The position numbers were made by a program, and so were the translations under genes. From the NCBI RefSeq assembly GCF_030269925.1, contig NC_085127.1, positions 4,347,501 to 4,411,500 on the forward strand: a DNA stretch of 64,000 nt. Reading direction: 5' to 3'. Shown one piece after another: positions 1 to 10,785 of the stretch. The notes below the pieces were generated by a model. The model made no database searches and had not been told where the DNA came from. It worked only from the letters and a program-made list of their open reading frames with translations. The DNA comes from Bombyx mori. Taxonomy: Eukaryota; Arthropoda; Insecta; Lepidoptera; Bombycidae. Numbering within the stretch: the stretch's first letter is position 1; the number at the start of each line of letters is the position of its first letter.

Positions 1-436
1 TACGGCCCACCTGATGGTGAGTGTTTACCGTCGCCCATGGACTTCAGCAATGCCAGAGGCAGAGCCAAGCCGCTGCCTACCGTTTAATACTCTCCACAAG
101 CCTCGTTTGAAGAAGGACATGTCATAGCGCTCGGGAAACACCGTGGAGGGGAGCTCATTCCATAGCCGGATGGTACGTGGCAAAAAAAATCTCTGGAAAC
201 GCACTGCGGATGACCGCAGCGGCTCCAGGTAGTATGGATGAACTCTACTCCGGTGGCGGGCGGTGCGATGGTAAAAACGAGATGTCGGTATCATCTCGAA
301 CAATTCCTCAGAGCACTCCCCATGGAACATACGGTACAAAATACAGAGGGAACTGAAGTCCTCCGCAGACCCAGAGGTTCCAAACGATACCTGAGAATGG
401 GATTATCAACAATCCAAATGGCCCTCCTCTGTATAG
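1..436 (-). mobile_element. 3' end of a CR1-like non-LTR retrotransposon, with frameshift
   Basis: Read on the minus strand, this encodes the C-terminus of a non-LTR reverse transcriptase polyprotein. About 100 codons are open from 339 down to 25, including the motifs FHGECSEELF and LPRTIRLWNELPS and ending GRQRLGSASGIAEVHGRR plus stop. Just upstream (about 340-430) the typical continuation (VDNPILRYRLEPLGLRR) is in another frame, so one base is missing near 360; this is a dead copy. The tail after the stop matches short repeats elsewhere in the window (13981, 18771, 30128, 33667, 47169). Assignment to the CR1-like group is from memory of such proteins. The element runs off the left edge of the window. 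Confidence 0.75.
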
Positions 437-597
437 GTGGGGCAGTGTTGTGACCATACTGATACCTTAGAACTTATATCTCAAGGTGGGTGGCGCATTT
501 ACGTTGTAGATGTCTATGGGCTCCAGTAACCACTTAATACCAGGTGAGCTGTGAACTCGTACACCCATCTGAGCAATAAAATAAAAATAAAATTATG
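437..597 (+). mobile_element. Bm1 SINE, 5'-truncated
   Basis: The 3' half of Bm1, from the GGGGCAG block to the AAGCAATAAAA tail. It abuts the LINE fragment directly, so one of the two inserted into or recombined with the other. Confidence 0.8.
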
Positions 598-1985
598 TAC
601 AACTTTTGAGACTGCGAAGTTGTCGTGAGTATTTGGCAATATTAGCTATTGCAAGTTCTTACGTCAACTGTTATGAAAAAAATGTTTTTGATTATTATGT
701 TATTATTCGTTTTTGTTTATTTCAATAAGGTTTGATAAGTATTTTGTTGTTTTATTTTAATTTAAGAAATAATTAATTCACATATAAAACCGACTTACAG
801 TAGCAAGAAGTCATTAACTTTTAGTTTTAGTATATAAATCATATATAATGTTATATGACTACCGACTCTCACTTGTTTTAATTAATATACATATTAAGCA
901 ATCCAAAACATTCAATTTTGCTCACTGTAATTATGTATGAAGGATAATATGGGCTAATCAACATAACCACTAACTAATTCCAACTAAAATTCCGTTTTCC
1001 CAAAATAATGAATATGTCACTTAATGACTTCTTGCAATAAGCCGACGGTATGGCAATTATTGTTATTTGGATATAATTTTCACAGAAAGTACCTTACTTG
1101 TTCATTCGCAATGGTTTTAAAGTAGCTATTATCTATGCTATAATAATATTATAAAGAGGAAATATTTGTGTGTTTGTTTGTATTGAATAGGCTCCGAAAC
1201 TACTGAGTCGATTTGAAAAATTCTTTCGCTGTTCGGAAGCTACACTATAGCCGAGTGACATAGGCATCTTTTTAAAAAAAATTAGGGTTCCTTACTAAAA
1301 CTCCAATCATGTACCCAACGTTAAAAAAAATACCTAAAATATTCTTTACATCGCTATTATCGCTTTATATCGCCCTGCGAAAACTGTTGATGATAGAATA
1401 AAATAATGTACTACGACTTTGTAGAACACATTTTTATTTACATAAAGTGTCGCGACAGCATATGTCTAACTATTATAGTTATGTCGCAATCTTTATCACA
1501 TCAGTATTTTAAATATTTCACTTGTTGTTTTTTTTTATTTGCGTAAACGTTCGCATAGTTCAAAGCAATTGTGCAAAGGAATTTCGTTACTGTGGTCATT
1601 TTATTCACTTAATGTTAGTTACGAATTTGCTAATTCAACTTAACTTACATAATAGGTATGTTTTTAAAAAAAAATACTGTTTGACACCATTTTTACCTTT
1701 GGCTTGCGACCAATTCTCATATAAAATTATTTTGTTTCGTGCCCAATATTGAGCTTTAGTGTTTTTAACCTTTTTTTTAAGTAATAGATATTTTTCCAAA
1801 TATTAATAACATAATAAAACAGAAAATGTCAATGCATAACATTTATCGGAATCCAGATATTCTTATGTCAGTGGTAATAGTCGATTTCGATCGTTAGGCG
1901 AACATAGGTTTTAGTAAAAAAAACACGCAAGAATAGAACACATAGTTATGTGTGTGCTTTAAAGAAAGGAAGAAAAGGCTGAAGT
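598..1985. other. AT-rich intergenic DNA, no gene seen
   Basis: No supportable coding region. Around 1165-1275 there is a degenerate stretch resembling the 3' tails of RTE-type LINEs (TTTGTTTGTATTGAATAGGC, then an ACTGAGTCGATTTGAAAAA-like block). The rest is AT-rich with stop codons in all frames. Confidence 0.5.
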
Positions 1986-2292
1986 AATCGTGGCTTAAAC
2001 GATGTGGTCACATAGTGCATTCGTATCGAGCGACGACGGTATCCGTGTTCGGATCCCGCAGGCAAGTACCGATTTTTCTATTGAAATACGTACTCAACGC
2101 ACAACAAATAACATAGTATAATTTGCGTATACACTGGTGGTAAGGCGTTTTGTGAGCTCGCACGGGTAGGTACCACCACCCTGCCAATTTTAGCACGGGT
2201 AGGTACCACCATACTGCCAATTTCGGCCGTGTAAACTAATTTATGTGTATTATCTATGACCGTGAAGCAGTAATACGTTTAGTAATACGTTA
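1986..2292 (+). mobile_element. Bm1 SINE head, rearranged
   Basis: It starts with the tRNA-derived head, including a B-box-like GTGTTCGGATCCCGC near 2045-2060, then the central body. The GCACGGGTAGGTACCACCA segment occurs twice in tandem (about 2159 and 2192). The copy then breaks up around 2245-2290. Confidence 0.8.
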
Positions 2293-2336
2293 TATTGTGA
2301 AAATGAGACTTCGCACTCATATCGTGAGGTGGGGGG

Positions 2337-2576
2337 CGGCATTTTTTTGGTCAATCGACGAGCTCAGGTCCTGACGTTAAGTGATTCGCGGAGCCCATCG
2401 ACAACATCAACGTAAATGCGCCACCCACCTCAAGATATAAGTTCTAAGGTCTCAGTATAGTTACAACGGCTGCCCCACCCTTCAAACCGAAACGCATTAC
2501 TGCTTCACGGCAGAAATAGGCAGGGTGGTAGTACCTACCCGTGCGGACTCAAAAGAGGTCGTACCACCAGTAAATT
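2337..2576 (-). mobile_element. Bm1 SINE, 5'-truncated
   Basis: Reverse-orientation Bm1 tail and body ending at the ACCACCAGTAA block. It is head-to-head with the copy at 1986-2292. Confidence 0.85.
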
Positions 2577-2940
2577 ATCATATAATATATTTAATATTTT
2601 ATATCAAAAAGCTTCTCACATTTATTTCCTATTCCGCCAAACTAATTTACATTCACGAACGGCTGATAAACGTGTATTCAAGTTTTCCTCGCGCAGCCAA
2701 CGCTGAATTTGTTTCTTCGTCAGACATAAACAAATTCTGTAACCATCGTGAAAGTCAGCCGTCGGCACGCGATTTGCATGAAATTATCATGAGACCCTCG
2801 TCGCTGCGGGGCTTTCGATTCTCCCCCTTTTCGGAATTGCCACGGTCAAACGTTTCGCTGGGAATCAACGGATAAAAAAAATGAATAGTGATTAATACGA
2901 GTGATTTATTACTCGAAATGCTAAATTTTATATCTATCTA
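2577..2940. other. GC-normal non-repetitive block, possible regulatory DNA
   Basis: Unlike its AT-rich surroundings, this block is of balanced composition and does not recur in the window. It contains an octamer-like ATTTGCAT at about 2772. A 116-codon open frame spans part of it but begins inside Bm1 and has no domain, so I do not call it a gene. Confidence 0.3.
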
Positions 2941-2943
2941 TAT

Positions 2944-3232
2944 CTTTAGATAGAAAAATGAATTGCTGTTCGTTAGTCTCGCTAAAACTCGAGAACGGCT
3001 GGACCGATTTGGCTAACTTTGGTCTTGAATTATTAAGTCCAGAGATGGTTTAAAAGGTGAATAAATATGAAAATGCTCGGAATCATATATACAAACAATT
3101 TTGTTTTTCCTTTGATGTGTCCCCCGTCGGACGGATTCCTTTTGTTTGTTTTAAGTTCATTTTATACAAAAGTTTAGGTCTTTTATTTATCGATTGAGGC
3201 ACTAAGAAGTCTGTCGGGTCAGCTAGTTACAA
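2944..3232 (+). mobile_element. RTE-like LINE 3' tail
   Basis: Common insect dispersed repeat with the blocks GAGAACGGCTGGACCGATTT and GGGTCAGCTAGT. A second copy lies inverted at 36921-37212. The RTE attribution is from memory of similar tails. Confidence 0.6.
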
Positions 3233-4690
3233 ATAAAGTCTGATCAAATCCTGAAAGCTGAAGATTAGTTGAAGTTTTAAGCAAACTGACTAATGGTGAC
3301 TCTTTTTTTCTAATTCTTGATTTAATTTAGTTTCTTACACCATCAAGAGATTGTATCTCTTTAATCAAATGTGACAAATGTACCAAGATATAACGGGTAT
3401 CTGTTGTTTTCTGAGTGTTTAAGAGAAACTCGAACCGTTGACGAGAGGTCGTCACGTAACACCTTTCGTGATTAAGGTAATAATATGCCTTTTATTATTC
3501 ACACACAATGATAATGTTGTATAATTGAATTTCCCAAATATTTTAAAAGCTTTTAATAGGCTGGCAACATCGTCTAAATACCTCCTTTGTGACGCCAAAA
3601 TATTTTCCGTACAGTTTTCCACACAAAGTCTGTAATTCAATATGCGGTGACAGCGGCGTTCGACTTTACCTACTCTACAACCCGAACTCTCAAATACAGG
3701 TTTTAGGGTTTCTTCGCGAAATTAATTGACGAAAACACGTTGTATGTCTATGATCGGAACTAAACTGTAACACATTGAAAACGTCTAATAGATAAACGGT
3801 TAAACCTGACTTTTAGAATCGCACAGAAATGTTTTCCATCGAGGTTTGAGAAGGGTCTTCAGCAATAGGCAGCGGCTTGGCTTTGCTCATAGCATTGCTG
3901 ATGTCCATAACCGACTGAGGATACTTATCCGTAAGCGGGCTTTATGCTGGTTTGCCTACAATGGCAATTAAAAAAGGATTTAAAAAGATAAAAAGAATAA
4001 CAACAAATATTTTTTTAAGTCCATAATTTATTTTATTATTTTAATTAGCTACATACTTTAAAAATCAACTTTTTTTTTAACCTAAGGGACTAACTTCAGC
4101 ATCTCGCGGACGGGTAGGCGAGCTTACTGTTTCAACCTTACAGAATTTGCTGCTAACATTGGCCCTAGCAAGAGCAAAACGCTTTACTTCGCTAAATACA
4201 CTAACGCAAAAACTCTTCGTCTCATGATATTAAATTGAAAAACGGCAAGATATATCAGAGAAAATTATTATAAATTTCATTGAACGTTGCAACATGTAGA
4301 AAATTCTTTGTTTCTTACTTTTACATTTCACTCAATATTGTTGTTTTTTAAAGTTAGTACTTATTTAAATATATCAATGAATTAAACATTAAAATATTTT
4401 CTCTGTATATTTTATTAAGGCTAGCTTGTATAAAGCTGGCCATTGACATAGGAAGTTCTCCAATTCCTACATAAATAGACATCGGGACTACATATTATAT
4501 AAATCCTTTCATTGAATTATATTTTAACGATTTAAATATTTTATTACGTTTCTCGTTTGTTTTCTTAACTCTTCAACAGTCCCTACTTTTAAACCAAAAA
4601 GTTTTTTTTTTGCAAAGCTATATAAACTCCATGCAGTTCTTTTTTTTTAATAGAAATCAGATACAAGAACGCGTCACTATAACAAACTAA
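3233..4690. other. Intergenic DNA with a worn CR1-like LINE tail
   Basis: No gene seen. 3867-3975 (+) is a degenerate CR1-like LINE tail (GCAGCGGCTTGGCTTTGC to GCCTACAATGGCAATTAAAAAA). The remainder is AT-rich with long T runs. Confidence 0.45.
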
Positions 4691-4697
4691 TTAGATT

Positions 4698-4990
4698 ATT
4701 TTTAATACGCTTTTATTAGCTTCAGACGTATGTAAGTTTGTAACAGAATCTTTTTGATACCATGCACCCCACGCTTTTTTTACAATAAAATAATTTTTTT
4801 TTACACTATTTTTAATTCAAATTTATTAAGATTTATTTTCAATTTTTTAGTTGGATTTTCTATAAAAGCGTATTTTGTTAGTTTTTTTAAACTATTATTT
4901 ATTTTTATATTTTCGTTTGGCTAACGATTTACATATGTACATCCATGTTTGAACACGTGAGACTTTAATAGAACGAAACTCCGCCTTTTC
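4698..4990. repeat. Copy of the long-TIR repeat family (partial)
   Basis: Contains GCTTTTATTAGCTTCAGACG and CACCCCACGCTTTTTT, both seen in the larger element at 30680-32095. It looks like one arm plus internal sequence. Confidence 0.5.
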
Positions 4991-5214
4991 TTGTAAGTAC
5001 AGTTAAGCAAACAATACAAACACAGAGTGAGCCCTCCGTTGTTACGGTTACTAAAAATTTACATGTAAGCGGTACTGTCGGGGACAAAAGCGTTTGAGTC
5101 GTGGGCGGGGCGAACCGCCTCCCCGGGCTCGCCGTCTCCGACAATTAGGACAACAATGAACAAAACTCACGTATAGAAATTGTAAATGAATTTCTTTATT
5201 ATTGTCACGTTTTA

Positions 5215-5770
5215 ATTTTTTTTTAAATGTTTTTTTTTAATTCAATTATAACGCTAAACGTATTAGATCCCTGGTGCTAAACGGTAATTGAAGCCCACAG
5301 AGATCACCAAACTGAAGGCTTAGTTGCTAAAAATTAAATTGAATACAAAAAAGTGTACATATGTTTTTTGACGTGACAACGTCTTATAATTCGATGGAGC
5401 CGGCTGCACGCACGAAAAACATGACTCATGCGGCGTTACCTCGCTCTGAGGCGTATTTTCTTATCACGTTGTCACGTTCAACTATCGTCAGTAAAACGAC
5501 TTTACAGACAACCGATTTTTTTTTAAATAAATTATAATGTTAAACGTTTTAGCTCCCTGGTGCTAAACGGTAATTGAAGCCCACAGAGATCACCAAACTG
5601 AAGGCTCAGTTGCTAAAAATTAAATAGAATACAAAAAAAAAATACATATGTTTTTTTTATAAATTATAATGTTAAACGTTTTAGGTTCCTGGTGCTAAAC
5701 AGTAATTGGAGCCCATAGAGACCACCAGACTGCAGACTCAGTTGCTAAGAATTAAAGTGGATACTAACAA
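5215..5770. repeat. Three copies of a ~100-130 bp repeat split by a small TIR element
   Basis: The block CCTGGTGCTAAACGGTAATT, followed by CACAGAGATCACCAAACTGA, recurs at about 5270, 5563 and (diverged) 5688, each led by a T-rich stretch and an AACGTNTTAG-like block. The unit weakly resembles the reversed Bm1 tail. Between the first and second copy sits a segment bounded by the perfect inverted repeat ACGTGACAACGT / ACGTTGTCACGT (5371-5382, 5466-5477). Confidence 0.7.
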
Positions 5771-5878
5771 AAATATCTGCTTGTTTACAAGCTCTGCAAC
5801 CACAACTTTATGTTCTAGCCCGTTGGGTGTAGATTCCTAGTATGTGTATTTCGATCTCATAAATCTATACATACATAT

Positions 5879-6502
5879 ATATATCGAGGGGTGAAAAGCT
5901 ATTTGGCTTAAGCGACCTTTTTGCAACTTTCACAGGAGAGCCATTTTATGTTTAAAAATTGGAAAAATATTGCAACCTAAAAACTTTTTTGAATGGAGTA
6001 AACTTAATTGAAGTTAAATTAAAAACATCGAACTGTTGATGCTAATACCAAATAAAACCTACCTTTAATTACAAAGATAAATGTCGCGTATTAAGCGATT
6101 TCTTTTATTGCTTATATTGGTGGACGAGCTCACAGCCTACCTAGTGTTAAGGGTTACTGGAGCCCATAGACATCTACAACGTTAATGCGTCACCCAACTC
6201 GAGATATAAGTTCTAAGGTCTCAAGTATAGTTACAACGGCTGCCTCACCCTTCAAACCGAAACGCATTACTGCTTCACGGCAGAAATAGGCAGGATGGTG
6301 GTACCTACCCGCGCGGATTCACAAGAGGTCCTACCGCCAGTAATTACGCAAATTATAATTTTGCGGATTTGATTTTTGTTACACGATGTTATTCCTTCAC
6401 CGTGGAAGTCAATCGTGAACATTTGTTGAGTACGTATTTCGTTTATGTCGCGTATTAAGAGAAATGTCGTTTAAACCAAATACCCTTTCACCTTTCGATA
6501 TA
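5879..6502. mobile_element. TIR element (MITE) interrupted by Bm1
   Basis: The left end TATATCGAGGGGTGAAAAGC pairs with the right end CTTTCACCTTTCGATATA. The subterminal block AATGTCGCGTATTAAGCGA is shared with the copies at 14092-14172 and 35585-35832. A Bm1 copy is inserted at 6099-6444. Small size and TA-like flanks suggest a mariner-type MITE (inference). Confidence 0.65.
6099..6444 (-). mobile_element. Bm1 SINE with 15-bp target duplication
   Basis: Near-complete Bm1 in reverse orientation lacking the extreme tRNA-like head. ATGTCGCGTATTAAG flanks it exactly on both sides (6081-6095 and 6445-6459), with two of the next three bases also matching. Confidence 0.9.
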
Positions 6503-6570
6503 TAGATCCATAAACTGAATACAGTACAACTAATACTGTGAATACATTGAGTACAGCGTAGAGGCCTTTA

Positions 6571-6779
6571 CCCTCAGACACAGCCCACTGTGTTTCTCGC
6601 CGGATCTTCTCAGTAGGTCGCGTTTCCGATCTGGTGGTAGATTCTGTGAAGCACGGCTCTTGCTAGGGTTCGTGTTAGCAACGTCGTCCGGTTTGAGCCC
6701 AGTGAGCTCACCTACTTAATAAGGTTACGCTGAAATAGCCTCTCAAGGCTCTCAGTTGAGATAAGAAAAGAAAAAAAAA
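6571..6779 (+). mobile_element. 3' end of the Jockey-like LINE, with poly-A
   Basis: Reverse complement of the 3' untranslated region seen at 62588-62810 (blocks CGCGTTTCCGATCTGGTGGT, AGCACGGCTCTTGCTAGGGT). It ends in an A-rich tail at 6763-6779, which gives its orientation. Confidence 0.8.
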
Positions 6780-7084
6780 CGTATAGGCGCAAAACGTGTA
6801 GGTACACCTAAAAAATAAAACTCGTGTGATAAAAATTTATCATAACATTAATTACATAAGTCAACGTAACTAGTGTTGTGATAAATTTTTTTACAGAAAA
6901 TCGGGTAGTTGAATTTATTTTTCACAAGTAGAGCGCAATTTCGTCTCAACTCGACCGAATGGAACGAATTTTGGAGCCAAGTTTTACGATTTTTTTTTTG
7001 GTTTAGTACAATTTACGGAACATTGAATAGTCCACTTGTAATGCAGTACAAATATATCAGTTTAATCGTTTTTATCGTTTTAAT

Positions 7085-7510
7085 AAGCTTTTATTAGATT
7101 GCTAAATATGTGTGTTTGTATGTACCTATATATTGTAACTATACTTGAGACCTTAGAACTTATGTCTCAAGGTGGGTGGCGCATTTAGGTACGTGGTAGA
7201 TGTCTATGGGCTCCAGTAACCACTTAACACCAGGTGGGCTGTGAGCTCGTCCAACCTATTAAGAAAAAAAAAAAAAAAAAAAACATGTATTGGAATCTTT
7301 GAACCTTATTTCCATCGATTTGATAAGGTCCGATGAATTTGAAAATTTATACACCCATCGAGTAGTACGGTTGACGATGTTATAATTTTATAACTTCGCT
7401 CTAATATCCTGACCAGTATCAACAGGATAAAAAAGATGAAATTAATTATTGTTAAATTCTGTTTGCTATTTACGCGTGTTTTGTTAGTTTTTAAACTACA
7501 TACACACATT
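7085..7510. repeat. Arm of the long-TIR repeat family, split by Bm1
   Basis: GCTTTTATTAG at the left and the ATAACTTCGCTCTAATATCC block at the right match the repeat arms at 28860-29050 and 44240-44420. The Bm1 copy at 7131-7283 lies inside. Confidence 0.5.
7131..7283 (+). mobile_element. Bm1 SINE, 3' third only
   Basis: Typical Bm1 tail from GTAACTATACTTGAGACC to a 20-base A run. Confidence 0.85.
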
Positions 7511-7690
7511 TTATTAAGTCTGATATTATGTAAAAATGTTAAAATTATTCGATGCTATTAATCTTTTCATTTAAAATACTAATAAAAATAGTTTTAATTT
7601 AACTAAGATCTCCTAAAATTAGGTACTTTTTCGTTAGCTTTGTTATTAGTGTATTTTTTCAAATTCTACAAATATAATTATCTTTTTTTA

Positions 7691-8086
7691 AGGGATTTTA
7701 TGACCTGGCAACTGAGACCTTTAAGTCAAGTCTTATTTTAATTTATATTTTTAGTTTTGTGAAAAATGATATTATGGAGTGAAATGAAATGAAGATGATT
7801 AATTTGAGACATTAATCAACTGGGATGAAATTAAATGAAATGAAATGGGATGAAATATAATCTCAATAAAATGATGGTCATTTACTAAGATTTTTTCAGT
7901 GGACTTTTTGGAGGATCCCGAGAAGTTACGTCCAGCGGATTTGTTTTATTTTCCCACATTTGTGCACTTTTACAGATATTAAACAGTTAATAAACCACCA
8001 TTATTTCACATTTAAACCCGAGGAAACACTAAATAGACAAAATAAAACAAATCACACAACTTCACTCCTCGCGTTCCCGCCAAAAA
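7691..8086. repeat. Dispersed ~400 bp repeat with ATGAA-rich core (copy 1)
   Basis: Begins at TTTTATGACCTGGCAACT, has a GAAATGAAATG-rich centre, and ends at CTCGCGTTCCCGCCAAAA. Near-identical copies are at 24567-24978 and 24989-25396. No terminal inverted repeat or ORF was seen; class unknown. Confidence 0.7.
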
Positions 8087-9300
8087 GTCATATAATTATC
8101 TTAAAATTATGATAACCCCATTAAAAATACAATTCTCTTATTCATTACCACTATCAAATAATTGCGTCGCTTACTCATAGATCTATATTATAATGTGGAA
8201 ATATATGTACATATATATAATATAATAGTGATAAATGGATTATGAAATGTAATGAAATACTATAATATTTTTTCAAAGTACTCACTCCATGTCTAGGATA
8301 CATTGATAATGTATGTAAAGAGTTTTTTCGTGGTATCAACAACGACATTAGAATATATGAGGTTGGATAAATACTTGTGATCGTATAGAATAAGAATAAA
8401 CCAACAAAACTGCTATTATTGTGTCATTAACTATATTAATAATTTCACTAAATAGCATTTTAGGAGTGCAATAGATTAAAACGGATACTATAGGATACTA
8501 TAATTTTCACAAACAGATTTGACGAACTTGAAGTCTTTAAGTTTTAAGGCTTCACGCATCAGTGAAAGTTTCTAGTATATATTTAATAAATAATAACAAT
8601 GATTGTTATTGTAATACATGTATATAATATTAATGAACATTTCACTGTATCGATGGTATATCATAATCGATTTTAGTAGGTATACTAGGTATATGTCGAT
8701 GAAAAATGTATGAAATATGCTTTATGCATTCCTCAGCCATTTATTGGTGGCCCTTCAGGGAAAGTTTCTGTCGTTTTATATGGATTCGTATGTAAACAGT
8801 TTTATTTTGTTTCGATTTTTAAATCCAATAGTAAAGCAATATTTTCTTTCATATTAGCGCATCTAATTCTATTAACAAATCGCTAATTTGATCAGAAACA
8901 TCGATTTCTTGAAACCATTCTCGCACCACTAACGCACGGGGATGGTATTATGCAAGAACATTTAAATGTGATCCGGGCAACTACTATAAATGATTCAACA
9001 GTATCGGATTAACACCGTGCGAACGCTTCGAAGCAAACAAACAAGCAAACAAACGCCTCACCTGATGCTGACAGGTTAACCGGCCTAATAACTCAAATTA
9101 GGAGGCATTCGCTTGACATGAGAATTGAAGTTCAAACTAGGTATATAGACATCTTATACGAACTCGAAATACCTACGCCCTACCATGAATTATAGGTTAG
9201 AACTTATAAAAAATTTAAAACGACTCGATTGTAAACTGTGACTTCTAATAAAACCCAAAAAAAAAGCACGCTTTACCAAAATATAAAAAAAAAAAATCTT
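8087..9300. other. AT-rich intergenic DNA, nothing recognised
   Basis: Only short AT-rich sequence, TATATA runs and scattered stop codons. I see no gene or recognisable repeat. Confidence 0.4.
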
Positions 9301-10600
9301 TCTAAATGAAAATATTTGATACGTGCAATAATTGGCTTTCTGACAACGAACGCAATACTCTTTTGTTTGAATCAATCGAACTGTACAAACACTCGGATGC
9401 GGACCCACCGAACCTCAGTCCCTCATTGTCTAACCTACATATACCTAAATGTTTCCTGCGATTTACTTATTCCACAAAACACTGCTTTCTCGAAACGAAA
9501 CACAAAGGCTCCAGCCGTGGAGACTGGAGACAGTAAACAAAATGGCGTATTTAAATGGGCGGTAACTGCATCGAGAGTCGCGCGTTACAACGATACCATC
9601 CTCTGCCCCTCTCGCACACAGACACGATTCTTGCCCGTGCTTTTTGTTTTCAAACGCATATTCCCAATTCGAAAACATAATACGTTCAGCTTTCGAAAAC
9701 GCCGAATTCATCTTTATTTTCTCGTAACTTAGATCGAATTTCGAATAAAACAACGTTAGATTTGAAATTGTTACTTATGTTGTTGTCGTGCATGAAACTG
9801 TTCTGCGATTATCCCTCTCGCTCTCCGGTAGGGGAAGGTATTTTTCTAGCTGCATCCCTTTCTCGCTCACCTCCTGAGAAGTAATGTGTTGTTGTGTGTT
9901 GTGATATCTCTGAAATAACAGGGAAGCACTCGCTACGAAGTTGTCATTTGTAACGGTTTTGATGATGTACAGATAGAAAAAAAAGCACGAATCTATATTT
10001 ATCGTTAACGATGGTGAAAAATGGTATATAGTATTGTACTAAACACTTATATGTTTGCCACATTAAAATAATTGTTTAATGCCACTTTATATTACCATAA
10101 TGTCGCAATAATCTATATTAGTTGTGATACTGGAATACGCTAAGATTATTTGCCTATGCAAGCTCTTTTTTGTTATTTGTCCATAATTGGGTAATGCTTA
10201 GTATTTTTTTATGTTAAAGTCAGAATTTAGTTTTTTATAGCAAGTAAATTGAATTTTCGTAATACGTTGTTATAATTTAAAGGGAAAGCTTTTGTTTCAA
10301 TAATTTAAATGATAAAAATTACATCAGCAACAAAACCTCCCATTGGTAATAATTTTTTTCCAAACTCAGCAAGTTTCTAACTAAAGCAGAGTATTTGCCT
10401 TAGTTTTTTAATCTTAAATTACCTTAAGAATACTTCTGATGTTGAAAAATCATTAAAAAGAACTAGCAGGCCGTTACGATCTGTGAAAATGAATCTAAAT
10501 AATACGTCATATTATTTTCCTAATTACCTCACAAACAACATTAAAAGAAGAATGTATTTTACAATAGAAGGTGATTAGGAATTTTATTGCTGGCTGTACT
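9301..10600. other. Upstream flank of FoxQ2, no gene seen
   Basis: 9300-9750 is less AT-rich, with overlapping short open frames on both strands (up to 138 codons) that share no domain and conflict with one another. Pyrimidine-rich CCTCTCGC and CCCTCTCGCTCTC tracts occur at 9608 and 9811. The block could be regulatory; a gene is not supported. 9750-10600 is AT-rich. Confidence 0.35.
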
Positions 10601-10785
10601 TGTAGCCTCAAGGCAGGGAGCGTGGAGTCGCAAAGCCACTGGAGTGGGCCGTCGCTAAACAATAACACGTATACAAGTGTAGGGCGGCGGTGATTGGCTG
10701 AGGTCGGTCCGGCCCCCATCCGAACTCGCGGCCGTCGCTCCGCCGCGCTTAGCTCCACTCCAACGCTGGCTCTCTGCTTGACAAC
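10601..10785 (+). promoter_or_regulatory. Putative FoxQ2 proximal promoter / 5' leader
   Basis: A GC-rich stretch immediately before the start codon. It contains an inverted CCAAT box (GTGATTGGCTGAGG, about 10689) and a forkhead-type core TAAACAA (10656-10662). No clear TATA box. The transcription start cannot be placed from sequence alone. Confidence 0.4.

Noticed and set aside
2525..2875. 116-codon plus-strand frame
   Set aside because: It starts inside a reversed Bm1 copy and continues into unique DNA; no domain and no splice logic.
9316..9753. Overlapping 138-codon (+) and 96-codon (-) frames upstream of FoxQ2
   Set aside because: They conflict with one another, show no domain, and have no promoter or poly-A pattern of their own. 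Chance frames in a less AT-rich block.
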